Shown here in pieces: positions 8,697-18,454 of a stretch of DNA of 64,000 bases (the first letter of the stretch is position 1; each line of letters begins with the position of its first letter). This stretch comes from Pseudomonas oryzagri (GTDB lineage: Bacteria; Pseudomonadota; Gammaproteobacteria; Pseudomonadales; Pseudomonadaceae), in NCBI RefSeq assembly GCF_020831405.1, contig NZ_JAJHPU010000017.1, positions 204,662-268,661 of the forward strand, given 5' to 3'. The notes beneath the pieces are model-generated. The model did no database searches, was not told the origin of the DNA, and was given only the letters and a program-made list of their open reading frames with translations. The position numbers were made by a program, and so were the translations under genes.

Positions 8697-10108
8697 GGCG
8701 CCGCTCCGGCCAGCGGGGTCAACTCGACCAACTGGGCGACGAAGGCCGGCTCGTCGTCGAGCTGACGCAGGTCGAGCCACAGGGCGTCGTCGTCGAGGCG
8801 GCCGATCACCGGCAGCGGCAGCAGGCGCAGCGCCTCCTCCAGCTGGCGCAGGGCGCGGCCGCGCAAGCGCCGAGGCTGCAGCGGACGCAGGCACAACGCG
8901 GCGCTGGGCAGGCGCGCCACCGGCAGGGCGCCGCTGCCGATCATGCCCAGCGCGTCGGCGACGCTCACCTGCCAATTCGCCCCCAGCACCGCACGCAGCG
9001 CCGGCGCCAGACGTTCGGCCTGGGCGCGGATCGCCGCCTGCGGACGGCTGAGCAGGCGCAGGGTCGGCAGGCGCTCGGCGAGGCGCTCGGGGTCGCGGTA
9101 CAGGCCGAGCACCGCCTCCAGCGCGGCGAGCGTCAGCTTGTCGACGCGCAGGGCGCGCTTGAGCGGGTGCTTCTTGATCTTCGCGATCAGCTCGCGACGG
9201 CCGACGATGATCCCCGCCTGCGGGCCGCCGAGCAGCTTGTCGCCGCTGAAGGTGACGATGTCGGCGCCGGCGGCCAGCGCCTGCTGCACGGTCGGCTCGG
9301 CCGGCAGGCCCCAGCGGGTCAGATCGACCAGGGTGCCGCTGCCCAGGTCCTCGAGCAGCGGCAGGCCGTGGCCGTGGGCGATGGCCGCCAGCTCGTCGGT
9401 GGCCACGCTGGAGGTGAAGCCCTGCACGCAGTAGTTGCTGGTGTGCACGCGCATCAGGAGGCCAGTGCGCGGGCCGATGGCGCTCTCGTAGTCGCTCGGG
9501 TGGGTGCGGTTGGTGGTGCCGACCTCGACCAGCTTGACCCCGGCGCGGGCCATGATGTCGGGAATGCGGAAGGCGCCGCCGATCTCGATCAGCTCGCCGC
9601 GCGAGATGATGCCTTCCCTGCGCGCGCCGAGCGCGGCCAGCGCCAGCAGTACGGCGGCGGCGTTGTTGTTGACCACGGTGACCGCCTCGGCGCCGGTCAG
9701 CTCGCGCAGCAGTCCCTCGACCAGATCGTCGCGGTCGCCGCGCCGGCCGCTGGCCAGGTCGTACTCGAGGTTGAGCGGATGGCGCGCGGCCTCGATCACC
9801 GCGTCGATGGCTTCCTGCGGCAGCAGGGCGCGGCCGAGGTTGGTGTGCAGCACGGTGCCGGTGAGGTTGAACACCCGACGTACGCGGCTGCGGTGGCCGG
9901 CGGCCAGGCGCTCGCCGGCGCGCCCGGCGAGCACCGCCTCGGACAGTTCGATGGCCGCCAGTTGGCCGTGAAGGGCCGGCTCGCGCAGCTCGTCGAGCAG
10001 GCCGCGCAGGGTGGCGAGCAGCGCCTGGCGCCCGTAGCGGCGCTCGAGGGGCGCCACCGCCGGGCTGCGCAGCAGGCGGTCGACCGAGGGCAGACGCAGG
10101 GTGGTCAT
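8693..10108 (-). CDS. selA: SelA, L-seryl-tRNA(Sec) selenium transferase
   Basis: 471 residues. A PLP enzyme that converts Ser-tRNA(Sec) to Sec-tRNA(Sec) using selenophosphate. The N-terminal helical domain ([11 protein letters not shown]...) is followed by the fold-type I core with [16 protein letters not shown] (81-97), [12 protein letters not shown], and the Schiff-base lysine K291 in [13 protein letters not shown], close to E. coli K295. Length matches the family (E. coli 463). It overlaps fdhE upstream and selB downstream by ATGA junctions. SelD (selenophosphate synthetase) is not in the window and must be encoded elsewhere. Confidence 0.97.
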   Translation of the reverse strand: MTTLRLPSVDRLLRSPAVAPLERRYGRQALLATLRGLLDELREPALHGQLAAIELSEAVLAGRAGERLAAGHRSRVRRVFNLTGTVLHTNLGRALLPQEAIDAVIEAARHPLNLEYDLASGRRGDRDDLVEGLLRELTGAEAVTVVNNNAAAVLLALAALGARREGIISRGELIEIGGAFRIPDIMARAGVKLVEVGTTNRTHPSDYESAIGPRTGLLMRVHTSNYCVQGFTSSVATDELAAIAHGHGLPLLEDLGSGTLVDLTRWGLPAEPTVQQALAAGADIVTFSGDKLLGGPQAGIIVGRRELIAKIKKHPLKRALRVDKLTLAALEAVLGLYRDPERLAERLPTLRLLSRPQAAIRAQAERLAPALRAVLGANWQVSVADALGMIGSGALPVARLPSAALCLRPLQPRRLRGRALRQLEEALRLLPLPVIGRLDDDALWLDLRQLDDEPAFVAQLVELTPLAGAAP

Positions 10109-11028
10109 CCGTCGCCTCCCGGCGCCAGCAGCAGGTTGGGCGCCTGGCGTCGGTAGCCCTCGCCATCGAGCAGCAGGTCGAGATCGAGGCTGGCGAGATC
10201 GGCGGACAACGTTTCGCCGCCCGGCTCCAGCTCAAGATAAAGTTGCTTGAGGTAGTGGCGGCACTCCGGGCAGGCCTCGGCGCGCACGCCGTGCGGCGAG
10301 TGCTGCAGATGCAGGTAGTCGAGCTTTCTGGTGCTCCGGCAGTGGCTGCACTTGAGGCGCACGTAGTGCCATTCGCAGGCGCACAGCGAGCAGACCAGGT
10401 AGCGCAGGCCGTTGCGCGCCCCCTGGCCGTGGATCACCCCGGCCATCGGCAGGGCGCCGCAGGCCGGGCAGGTCTGCTGGTCCTCCACCTCGGCGAAGGC
10501 ACGGGGATCCAGGTTCAGCAGCCAATGGCTCCAGGCCAGTTGCAGCGCGGCGCCGACGAAGGGCGCCACGGCCGCCGGCACGCTGGCGTATCGGCCGTCG
10601 AGCAGCGCCCCGCCCCAGGCCTTGCGCTGCGCGGCGGCGGCCGCGCGCACGCGCTCGAGGGCGTGGGCGAGAGCCGGATTGGCCGGCGCAGGCGGCGCGA
10701 ACGCGGCCAGCCAGGCGTCGAGCATCGGCAGCCAGGCGTCCTCGCGCACCAGGGCGTCGCCGGCCAGCGGCGGCATGTCGTGAGCGATGGCTTGGGCACA
10801 ACGCTCGGGGTCGGGAAATGGCAGGGCGGGCGGCGCCTCCAGCACCTGCTGCTGGGCACGGCACACGGCGGCGAGCAGCTGCAGGTAGTCGCCCAGCGCG
10901 TGCCCCTCGGCGAGCTGGGCAAGACGCGCTGCGCGCAGCGCGAACAGGTTGCGCGGCGGTAGCTGGAGGAAGGGGGGCTTGCTGGCGGCGGCGGCGATCT
11001 GGCCGCGCTCGAGAATGGTGCCTGACAC
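10105..11028 (-). CDS. fdhE: FdhE, formate dehydrogenase accessory protein
   Basis: 307 residues, the family length. The cytoplasmic chaperone needed to mature respiratory formate dehydrogenases before Tat export. The C-terminal half has the rubredoxin-like metal site: C187-x2-C190, C213-x2-C216 (plus C218), C227-x2-C230 and C253-x2-C256, with the conserved [13 protein letters not shown] context. N-terminal [18 protein letters not shown] is also typical. It follows fdnI after a ~250-nt gap that holds an inverted repeat, and its stop overlaps selA as ATGA, tying enzyme maturation to Sec synthesis. Confidence 0.95.
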   Translation of the reverse strand: MSGTILERGQIAAAASKPPFLQLPPRNLFALRAARLAQLAEGHALGDYLQLLAAVCRAQQQVLEAPPALPFPDPERCAQAIAHDMPPLAGDALVREDAWLPMLDAWLAAFAPPAPANPALAHALERVRAAAAAQRKAWGGALLDGRYASVPAAVAPFVGAALQLAWSHWLLNLDPRAFAEVEDQQTCPACGALPMAGVIHGQGARNGLRYLVCSLCACEWHYVRLKCSHCRSTRKLDYLHLQHSPHGVRAEACPECRHYLKQLYLELEPGGETLSADLASLDLDLLLDGEGYRRQAPNLLLAPGGDG

Positions 11029-11201
11029 GCAGGACTCCTTCTGGGCTTGTTGTCCTTACTGGGCCTGAACTGAAGCCTAGACGCTGGCGTCGCGATTGCA
11101 CGGGCCGGATGCGCAGGACCGCGTGCCGGGCCAGGCGGCGCGGTTGTCCCCCCTGCCCAGCGGGCGATGGGGTTGCGCCGCGAGGACGCGCACGGACTTG
11201 C

Positions 11202-11260
11202 TGTAGGGGCGAATTCATTCGCCAGCCATGGCCACGTCGGCGAATGAATTCGCCCCTACA
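11202..11260. repeat. Intergenic perfect inverted repeat (22-bp arms)
   Basis: Arms 11202-11223 (TGTAGGGGCGAATTCATTCG + CC) and 11239-11260 are exact reverse complements around a 15-nt loop. It lies in the 253-nt gap between fdhE and fdnI. The GTAGGxGCGAATTCATTCGC type is a dispersed intergenic palindrome in many Pseudomonas genomes, but copy number here cannot be judged from one window. In RNA it would form a very stable hairpin that could attenuate or stabilise the fdnGHI message ahead of fdhE-selAB. No U-tract follows. Confidence 0.85.
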
Positions 11261-11281
11261 CAGGTCCCACCGGGGACCGGG

Positions 11282-11899
11282 CTATTTGCGGCCGATCTCC
11301 CTGAGCCAGGCGGCGTGATGCTTGCGCGCCCAGGCGCGGCTGACCTTGCCGTAGAGCATCGCGCCCATCGAGCCCTTGATCCAGATGGCGGCGTAGACGT
11401 GCACGATGATGCCGAGGATCAGCACGAAGGCGGCCAGCGCATGGGCCACCGCGGCCAGGCGGATCAGGCCGACGCCGAACGCCTCGCCGAAGTACTGGCG
11501 CCAGATGACGATGCCGCTGACCAGCAACACCAGCATGCACAGCACCAGCACCCAGAACAGCAGCTTCTGCCCGGCGTTGTAGCGGCCGACCTCCGGCAGC
11601 CGGTCCTCGCGGTTGTTGACCACATCGTCCATCTGCTTCAGCCACTGCCGGTCGTAGGCGTTCAGGTGGTTGTAGCGGGCGAAGCGGATGGCCAGAACCA
11701 GGAACAGCAGAAACATGGCGAGGCCAAGGAAGGGATGCAGGATGCGCGTCCACACCCCGCCGCCGAACAGACCGGACAGCCAGAACAGCGCCGGATGGAA
11801 CAGCGCCAGCCCGGACAGCCCGGCGAGCACGAAGAGGATGGCCACGGCCCAGTGGTTGGACCGCTCCGCGGGGGTGTAGCGCTCGATCTCGTTGTTCAT
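11282..11899 (-). CDS. fdnI: Formate dehydrogenase gamma subunit, cytochrome b556
   Basis: 205-residue integral membrane subunit with four transmembrane helices (about 17-37, 53-73, 112-135, 152-172). Family haem b and quinone-site histidines are visible: H21 in ERSNHWAVAILF, H56 in RILHPFLGLAMF and H155/H169 in AAVAHALAAF and GIIVHVYAAIW. It passes electrons from FdnH to the quinone pool. The start ATG at 11899 follows GGGAG; upstream in-frame sequence overlaps fdnH and is unrelated. 79 nt separate it from fdnH. Confidence 0.95.
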   Translation of the reverse strand: MNNEIERYTPAERSNHWAVAILFVLAGLSGLALFHPALFWLSGLFGGGVWTRILHPFLGLAMFLLFLVLAIRFARYNHLNAYDRQWLKQMDDVVNNREDRLPEVGRYNAGQKLLFWVLVLCMLVLLVSGIVIWRQYFGEAFGVGLIRLAAVAHALAAFVLILGIIVHVYAAIWIKGSMGAMLYGKVSRAWARKHHAAWLREIGRK

Positions 11900-11978
11900 C
11901 GTCGACTCCCGGGAGAGGCTTGCGCGCTCTTCCCGTGGCAGCGGTCGTAGCCCGCCAACGCGCCGGGCCACCGCCGCA

Positions 11979-12905
11979 TCAGGGTTGCTTGTTCGGATCC
12001 ACCACATGCACCGACGGATCGACCTGGTGCACCGTCGGCTCGCCGGGGTCCGGCTCCTCGTCCACCCGGTTCGGCCCCACCCGCACGTAGTGGAAGAAGC
12101 CGGCCAGCACCGCGGCGCCCATTGCCAGCAGCGCGAGCGGCTTGGTGACGCCCTTCCACAGCTCGACCAGCGGGCTGATCGCCGGCGCCTCGGGCAAACC
12201 GGCGTACAGCGAGGGCTGGTCGGCATGGTGCAGCACGTACATCACGTGGGTACCGCCCACGCCGGCCGGGTCGTACAGCCCGGCCTGGGCGAAGCCGCGT
12301 TCCTTGAGATCCTCGATGCGTTCGGCGGCGTGCATCTGCATGTCCTGCTTGCTGCCGAACACGATGGCGCCGGTCGGGCAGGTCTTCACGCAGGCCGGCT
12401 CCAGCCCCACCGCCACGCGGTCCGAGCACAGCGTGCACTTGTAGGCCTTGTGGTCCTTCTGCGAGAGACGCGGGACGTCGAACGGGCAGCCGCTGATGCA
12501 GTAGCCGCAGCCGATGCACTTGTCCTGGTTGAAGTCGACGATGCCGTTGGCGTACTTGACGATGGCGCCCGGGCTCGGACAGGCCTTGAGACAGCCGGGG
12601 TCGGCGCAGTGCATGCAGCCGTCCTTGCGGATCAGCCATTCCAGGTTGCCGCTGGCGGGGTTCTCGTACTCGGCGAAACGGATCAGCGTCCAGGAGTCGG
12701 CGCCGAGGTCGTTGGGGTTGTCGTAGACGCCGACGTTGTGGCCGACCTCGGCGCGCAGCTCGTTCCATTCCGAGCAGGCCACCTGGCAGGCCTTGCAGCC
12801 GATGCACTTGGAGGTGTCGATCAGCTTGGCCACCTCGCCGACCTGGCGCACCTGCGGCATCGGCGTGGTGGTGGCGGAGCGCGCGGTGATGTCCTGGCTG
12901 GCCAT
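11979..12905 (-). CDS. fdnH: Formate dehydrogenase beta subunit, four [4Fe-4S]
   Basis: 308 residues. Sixteen cysteines make four cluster motifs: C34/37/40/44, C97/100/105/109, C130/133/136/140 and C157/160/172/176. A transmembrane anchor lies at about 254-272 ([20 protein letters not shown]), and a Pro/Asp-rich periplasmic tail follows. It carries electrons from the Mo/W site in FdnG to haem in FdnI. Start ATG 12905 is one base after the fdnG stop, so translation is tightly coupled. It likely crosses the membrane with FdnG by hitch-hiking on its Tat signal (family knowledge). Confidence 0.97.
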   Translation of the reverse strand: MASQDITARSATTTPMPQVRQVGEVAKLIDTSKCIGCKACQVACSEWNELRAEVGHNVGVYDNPNDLGADSWTLIRFAEYENPASGNLEWLIRKDGCMHCADPGCLKACPSPGAIVKYANGIVDFNQDKCIGCGYCISGCPFDVPRLSQKDHKAYKCTLCSDRVAVGLEPACVKTCPTGAIVFGSKQDMQMHAAERIEDLKERGFAQAGLYDPAGVGGTHVMYVLHHADQPSLYAGLPEAPAISPLVELWKGVTKPLALLAMGAAVLAGFFHYVRVGPNRVDEEPDPGEPTVHQVDPSVHVVDPNKQP

Positions 12906-12906
12906 G

Positions 12907-15900
12907 TCACACCTTCTCCACGTTGACGAGGAACGACTTGAACTCCGGCGTCTGCGTGTTGCCGTCGCCGACGAAGGGGGTCAGGGTGTTGGTGATGAAG
13001 CCGTTCTTGGCCACGCCGCTGAAGCCCCAGTGGATCGGGATGCCGACCTGGTGCACGGTCTTGCCGTCCACCGTCAGCGGCCGCAGGCGCTTGGTCACCA
13101 CCGCCACCGCCTTGATGAAACCGCGGTTGGAGCTGACCTTGACCCGGTCGCCGGCGGTGATGCCCCGCTCCCTGGCCAGCGCCTCGCCGATCTCGACGAA
13201 TTGCTCGGGCTGGGTGATGGCGGCCAGCCGGCAGTGCTTGGTCCAGTAGTGGAAGTGCTCGGTCAGCCGGTAGGTGGTGGCCACGAAGGGGAACTCCTCG
13301 GCCTTGCCGAACAGCTCCAGGTCGTTCTTGAACACCCTGGCGGCCGGGTTGCTCACCGCCTGGACGTTGCCGTGCAGCGGGTTGCGCCCGATCGGCGTCT
13401 CGAACGGCTCGTAGTGCTCGGGGAACGGGCCTTCGGCCATCTTGTCGAGGGCGAAGAAGCGCGCCACTCCCTCGGGGTTCATGATGAACGGGCTCATGCC
13501 GTCCTGCGGCGCCGAGTCGGGCTTGAAGTCGGGCACGTCGGTGCCGGCCCAGGCCTTGCCGTTCCACCACACCAGGCGCTTCTTGGCCGGATCCCACGGC
13601 TGGCCGGAGGGGTCGGCCGAGGCGCGGTTGTAGAGGATGCGCCGGTTGGCCGGCCAGGCCCAGGCCCAGCCGAGGGTCTGGCCCATGCCGTAGGGATCGG
13701 CGTTGTCGCGCCGCGCCATCTGGTTGCCGGCCTGCGTCCAGCTGCCGCTGAAGATCCAGCAGCCGCTGGCGGTCGAGCCGTCGGCGCGCAGCTGGGCGAA
13801 GCCGGCCAGCTGCTCGCCGGCCTTGGCCAGCACCGCGCCGCTGGCCGGATCGCTGACGTCGGCCAGGGCCCTGCCGTTGAATTCGCGGGCCAGTTCGTCC
13901 GGAGCCGGATCGTCCGGGCGCAGGTAGGGCCAGTCGAGATTGAGGATCGGCTCGGGGAAGGCGCCACCCTCCTTGGCGTACAGCGCGCGCAGGCGATGGA
14001 ACAGGCCGGCCATGATGGCGATGTCGGTGCGCGCCTCGCCCGGCGGCTCGGCGGCCTTCCAGTGCCATTGCAGCCAGCGCCCGCTGTTGACCAGGGAGCC
14101 GTCCTCCTCGGCGAAGCAGGTGGTCGGCAGGCGGAACACCGTGGTCTGGATGGCGGCGGTGTCGACGTCGTTGAACTCGCCGGCGTTGCGCCAGAACTCC
14201 GAGGTGTCGGTGGCCAGCGGGTCCATGATCACCAGGTACTTGAGCCGGGCCAGCGCCGCACCGACCTTGGCCTTGTTGGGGAAGGCGGCGATCGGGTTGA
14301 AGCCCTGGCAGAAGTAGCCGTTGATCTGCCCCTGGAACATCATGTCGAACACCTTGAGCACGTCGTAGCCGGCGCCGGGCGCGTCGAGCTTGGGCAGCCA
14401 GTCGTAGGCCCAGTTGTTCTCCACGGTGGCGCTCTTGCCGTACCAGGCCTTCATCAGGCTGACGTGGAACTTCTCGTAGTTCTGCCAGTAGGACAGCTGC
14501 CCCGGACGCAGCGGCTTCTGCGTGCGCTTGGCGATGTAGGCGGCGTAGTCCTGCTCGCCGTCGCCAGGCAGGGTCAGGTAGCCGGGCAGCAGGTTGGACA
14601 ACAGGCCGAGGTCGGTGAGGCCCTGGATGTTGGAGTGGCCGCGCAGCGCGTTCATGCCGCCGCCGGGCATGCCGATATTGCCGAGCAGCAGCTGCACCAT
14701 GGCGCCGGTGCGGATCATCTGCGAGCCCACGCTGTGCTGGGTCCAGCCCAACGCGTACATGATGGTCATCACCTTGTCGGGGCGCGAGGTCTCGGCGATG
14801 GCCTCCCAGACCTTGAGCATCGTCTCCTGCGGCGTGCCGCAGACGCTGCTGACCAGCTCCGGGGTGTAGCGGCTGTAGTGATTCTTGAGCAGGTTGAACA
14901 CGCAACGCGGGTGGCTGAGGCTTGGATCGACCACCGCGTAGCCGTCAGCGCCGATCTCGTAGCTCCAGGCGGACTTGTCCGGATAGCTGCGCTTGGCCGC
15001 GTCGTAGCCGTTGAACAGGCCGTCCTCGAAGGCGAAGCCTTCCTTCACCACGAAGGACACGTCGGTGTAGTTGCGCACGTACTCGTGCTGGATCTTGTCG
15101 TTCGCCAGCAGGTAGTTGATCAGCCCGCCGAGGAAGGCGATGTCCGTGCCGGTGCGGATCGGTGCGTAGAGGTCGGCGACCGAGGCGGAACGGTTGAAGC
15201 GCGGGTCGACCACGATCAGGCGCGCCTTGTTGTGCGCCTTCGCTTCGGTCACCCACTTGAAACCGCAGGGGTGGGCTTCGGCGGCATTGCCGCCCATGAT
15301 CAGCACCAGGTCGGCATTCTGGATGTCGGCCCAGTGATTGGTCATGGCTCCACGGCCGAACGTCGGGGCAAGACCTGCCACCGTCGGGCCGTGTCAGACA
15401 CGCGCCTGGTTGTCGAACGCCAGCATGCCCAGCGAACGCACCACCTTGTGGGTGATGTAGCCCGCTTCGTTGGAGGAGGCCGAGGCGGCGAGAAAACCCG
15501 TGCTCAGCCAGCGGTTGACCGTCTGCCCGTTCGCGTTGTGGGTGACGAAGTTGGCGTCGCGGTCGGCCTTCATCAGCGTGGCGATGCGCCCCAGCGCCTC
15601 GTCCCAGCTCACCCGCTTCCACTCGTTGCTGCCGGCCTCGCGCACCTCGGGGTACTTCAGGCGGTTGGGGCTGTGCACGAAGTCGAGCAGGCCGGCGCCC
15701 TTCGGGCACAGGGTGCCGCGATTGACCGGGTGGTCGGCATCGCCCTCGATGTGGACGATCTCCTGGACGACGTTCTTGGCGCCGTCGCCCCGGCTGTACA
15801 TGATCAGGCCGCAGCCGACCGAGCAGTACGGACAGGTGTTGCGCGTCTCGCGGGTATTGGCCAGTTTGAAGTGGCGGATCGTCTCGGCGTAGGCCGGCGG

Positions 15901-15984
15901 TGGCGCCATGCCCAGCGCCGCGAGGCTCGAGGCGCCAAGACCGACACCGCAGACCTTGAAGAACTGCCGACGGTTCATGTCCAT
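12907..15984 (-). CDS. fdnG: Formate dehydrogenase alpha subunit, selenocysteine-containing
   Basis: 1025-residue catalytic subunit if the UGA at 15394-15396 is read as selenocysteine (residue 197; 196 in E. coli FdnG). A Tat signal starts the protein ([15 protein letters not shown], cut after AYA). A [4Fe-4S] motif at C51, C54, C58 and C93 and the molybdopterin-binding domains follow. Reading continues perfectly across the [26 protein letters not shown], the conserved active-site context. The ATG at 15984 has AAGGAG 6 nt upstream. It oxidises formate in the periplasm and feeds quinone through FdnHI. Gene finders that treat UGA as stop split it into two pieces ending or starting near 15.39 kb. 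Confidence 0.97.
15352..15396 (-). promoter_or_regulatory. Selenocysteine UGA and bacterial SECIS element of fdnG
   Basis: The UGA (15396-15394) is followed after 14 nt by an apical hairpin GGCA-GGUCU-UGCC (15379-15367). The GGUCU loop is the one bound by SelB in E. coli fdhF/fdnG. A lower stem ACGGCC (15392-15387) pairs exactly with GGCCGU (15357-15352). Spacing and loop fit a functional bacterial SECIS inside the coding sequence. Confidence 0.93.
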
Positions 15985-16143
15985 CGTGCTCTCCTTATCA
16001 GGCAGGGAACGATCGACCGGCGGACCGGGCGACCGCATCGACTTAACCATAGTCCAGCCGGCCCACGGTGCCAGCCGCAGGCCCGGCGCGACCCGCGATT
16101 GCGGCATACTATGCGGCGTTCCCCACCCGACCGGAGTCGCACC

Positions 16144-16596
16144 ATGTCGTCCTTCAGCTGGCTGCTGCTCGCCCTGCCCCTGCTCTCCGGCGCCCTGATG
16201 CCGCTGCAGGCCGGCGTCAATGGCCAGCTGGCGCGGCATATCGACAGCGTGCTCACCGCCTCGCTGATCTCCTTCGTGGTCGGCACCCTGGCCCTGCTGT
16301 TCATTACCCTGGGCCAGCGCGACATGCCGACCAGCCTCGCGCCCTTCCGCGGCCTGAATTGGTGGCACTGGAGCGGCGGTCTGCTCGGCGTGCTGTTCGT
16401 GGTCAGCGCCGCCTTCGCCGGTCCGCGCATCGGCGCCCTGCTGTTCATGGCGCTGGTGCTGGCCGGCCAGATGTGCGCCGCGGTGGTACTCGACCACTAC
16501 GGCTGGGCCGGCTTTCCGCAGTCCTCGGTGACCGTCGGCAAGGTCGCCGGCCTCGTGCTGATCGGCGCCGGTGTGTGGCTGATCCGTCGCGGCTGA
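16144..16596 (+). CDS. YdcZ/DUF606-family small transporter
   Basis: 150 residues with about five transmembrane segments. The start SWLLLALPLLSGALMPLQAGVNGQLAR is typical of the DUF606 branch of the drug/metabolite transporter superfamily, where each protein is half the size of an EamA transporter and acts as a dimer. VDNG-like glycine-rich LIGAGVWLI ends the last helix. Substrate unknown. It is divergent from fdnG; a weak -10 like TACTAT (16107-16112) precedes the ATG. The next gene follows after 43 nt on the same strand. Confidence 0.8.
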   Translation: MSSFSWLLLALPLLSGALMPLQAGVNGQLARHIDSVLTASLISFVVGTLALLFITLGQRDMPTSLAPFRGLNWWHWSGGLLGVLFVVSAAFAGPRIGALLFMALVLAGQMCAAVVLDHYGWAGFPQSSVTVGKVAGLVLIGAGVWLIRRG

Positions 16597-16639
16597 TCGC
16601 CGCTCTCCGCACTCCCTTCTCCTTTTCGTAGAGAACCCC

Positions 16640-16933
16640 ATGCAGGTTGAAAGCTTCTTCGAATGGCTGGGCAAGGCCGTGGGCGCGCTGATCCGCGTCC
16701 TCGTCGAGAGCCTGAGCGGGCTGTTCGGCCTGATCGGCAGCGCCGGCGGGCACTTCCTCGACGGCCTGGCGCAGTCTTTGGGCATGCAGCCCACGCTGCT
16801 CGGCCTGATCGCCCTCGTCATCGGCCTGGCGCTGCTGGTCGCCGCCGGGCGCGCCTTCAAGCGCCGCTCCTTCGTCGGCGGGGCGATCTGGCTGCTGCTC
16901 GGCCTGTGGCTGCTCAGCTGGCTGATCCAGTGA
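16640..16933 (+). CDS. Small hypothetical membrane protein
   Basis: 97 residues. An amphipathic N-terminal half (ESFFEWLGKAVGALIRVL, LSGLFGLIGSAGGHFLDGL) is followed by two transmembrane helices (about 53-70 and 78-95), with a KRRSF basic turn between them. I do not recognise a characterised family. Its TGA overlaps the GTG start of the next gene (GTGA), so it should be translated just before the MATE exporter and may be its partner or simply co-transcribed. A promoter specific to it is not evident in the 43 nt upstream. Confidence 0.7.
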   Translation: MQVESFFEWLGKAVGALIRVLVESLSGLFGLIGSAGGHFLDGLAQSLGMQPTLLGLIALVIGLALLVAAGRAFKRRSFVGGAIWLLLGLWLLSWLIQ

Positions 16934-18273
16934 ACGGCCTGCGCGACGCCTGGCGGCACGCGCCGACCCAGCGCCGGGTATGGGCGCTGGCCGCGCCGAT
17001 GATCCTCTCCAACCTGTCGGTACCGCTGGTGGCGCTGGTCGACACTGCGGTGGTCGGCCACCTGCCGCACGCCCACCAGCTCGGCGCCGCCGCGGTGGGC
17101 GGCAGCCTGTATACCCTGCTGGTGTGGACCTTCGGCTTCCTGCGCATGGGCACCACCGGCTTCGCCGCCCAGGCCTGCGGCCGCGGCGACGGCGGGGCGC
17201 TGCGCCAGGTGCTCGCCCAGGGCCTGCTGCTGGCCTTGGCCCTGGCGCTGCTGGGCGCCCTGCTGGTGGCGCCGCTGCTGCCGCTGGGCCTCGGCCTGAT
17301 GCAGCCGGGCGTCGAACTGGGCGCCCTGGCCCATGAATACCTGTATATCCGCCTGTTCGGCCTGCCGGCGGCGCTGGCCAGCTACGCGTTGATCGGCTGG
17401 CTGCTCGGCACCCAGAACGCGCGCGCGCCGCTGGCCATGCTGCTCACCACCAACCTGCTCAACGTGGCGCTGGTGGTGGCCTTCGTGCTCGGCCTCGACT
17501 GGGGCGTGGCCGGCGCGGCGCGGGCCTCGGTACTCGCCGAATGGAGCGGCGCGCTGCTCGGCCTGTATCTCGCCCGCCGCCGCCTGGGCGAATACGCCGG
17601 CCGGGCGGACTGGGCGGCGCTGCGCCGCTGGGCGAGTTGGCAGGCGCTGCTGACCGTCAACCGCGACATCTTCCTGCGCACCCTGGCGCTGCAGAGCGTG
17701 TTCCTGCTGATCACCGTGCAGGGCACCCGCCTCGGCGACGCCACGGTGGCGGCCAACGCCCTGCTGCTCAACGGCCTGCTGCTCACCGCCCACGCCCTCG
17801 ACGGCCTCGCCCACGCGCTGGAGGCGCTGTGCGGCCACGCCATAGGCGCGCGCGACCGCCTGGCGCTGCGCCGCGGCCTGTGGGTGGCCGGCGGCTGGTC
17901 GCTGCTCGCCAGCCTGGCCTTCGCCGTGCTGTTCCTGCTCGGCGGAGAATGGTTCGTCGACCTGCAGACCGACATCGCCGAAGTGCGCGCCATCGCCCAC
18001 GCCCACCTGCCGTTCCTCGCCGCCCTGCCGCTGCTGGCGGTGTGGAGCTACCTGCTCGACGGCCTGTTCATCGGCGCCACGCGGGCGCGGGAGATGCGCG
18101 ACGCCATGCTGCTGGCCCTGCTCCTCGCCCTGCCACTGGCCTGGCAGCTGCGCGAGCAGGGCAATGCCGGCCTGTGGCTGGCCTTCCTGGCCTTCATGGC
18201 GCTGCGCGGCCTGACCTTGGGCGCCAGCGCCTGGCGTATCGCGCGGCGCGGCGACTGGTTCGCTTCGCCATAG
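16930..18273 (+). CDS. MATE-family efflux transporter (DinF-like)
   Basis: 447 residues with 12 predicted transmembrane helices in two similar halves. The opening RRVWALAAPMILSNLSVPLVALVDTAVVGHL is the MATE signature, with the DinF-type ALVDTAVVGHL motif. The second half starts near WQALLTVNRDIFLRTLALQ. It exports drugs or metabolites in exchange for Na+ or H+. No ATG exists at the right place; GTG at 16930 overlaps the preceding stop and gives the family length. Confidence 0.88.
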   Translation: MNGLRDAWRHAPTQRRVWALAAPMILSNLSVPLVALVDTAVVGHLPHAHQLGAAAVGGSLYTLLVWTFGFLRMGTTGFAAQACGRGDGGALRQVLAQGLLLALALALLGALLVAPLLPLGLGLMQPGVELGALAHEYLYIRLFGLPAALASYALIGWLLGTQNARAPLAMLLTTNLLNVALVVAFVLGLDWGVAGAARASVLAEWSGALLGLYLARRRLGEYAGRADWAALRRWASWQALLTVNRDIFLRTLALQSVFLLITVQGTRLGDATVAANALLLNGLLLTAHALDGLAHALEALCGHAIGARDRLALRRGLWVAGGWSLLASLAFAVLFLLGGEWFVDLQTDIAEVRAIAHAHLPFLAALPLLAVWSYLLDGLFIGATRAREMRDAMLLALLLALPLAWQLREQGNAGLWLAFLAFMALRGLTLGASAWRIARRGDWFASP

Positions 18274-18417
18274 AAATCGGCGTGCCGGCGATCCGTGCGC
18301 CGGCGCGGGCCATGCTCGCGCGCAGGATCGCTTCTGCCGCACGCCGCGAGCCGGCCGGCGTCATCCGCCCGCCCTGGCGGTCCCCTGCGGCCAGCGCCTC
18401 GCGCGGCGGGCAACTGC

Positions 18418-18423
18418 TAGAAT
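18418..18423 (+). promoter_or_regulatory. Putative -10 box (TAGAAT) of the flavoprotein gene
   Basis: TAGAAT in the context CTGCTAGAATGCGC lies 32 nt before the chosen start. It overlaps an in-frame ATG at 18422, which argues against that ATG being the start. The same TAGAAT-G-C context recurs before suhB and the MFS gene. No clear -35 box is visible. Confidence 0.5.
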
Positions 18424-18454
18424 GCGCGCCCACTTCGTCGCCCAGCCCGCCGCC

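Noticed and set aside
6777-10235. An apparent 1152-residue protein ending in SelB
   Set aside because: Its first ~510 residues are an Arg/Ala/Pro-rich out-of-frame reading through selA. The true SelB start at 8696 overlaps the selA stop.
15394-15396. fdnG read as a pseudogene broken by a stop codon
   Set aside because: The stop is UGA at the selenocysteine position with a proper SECIS, and selA, selB and selC are adjacent.
12736-16596. A 1286-codon open frame on the plus strand opposite the formate dehydrogenase genes
   Set aside because: It is antisense to fdnH and fdnG, which have full domain matches. Its Val/Gly/His/Gln-rich composition is that of the complement of a high-GC gene. Only its 3' end (16144-16596) is the real YdcZ-like gene.
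18422-18454. ATG at 18422 as start of the flavoprotein
   Set aside because: It overlaps the likely -10 box TAGAAT, and the extra 11 residues lie outside the conserved Rossmann start.
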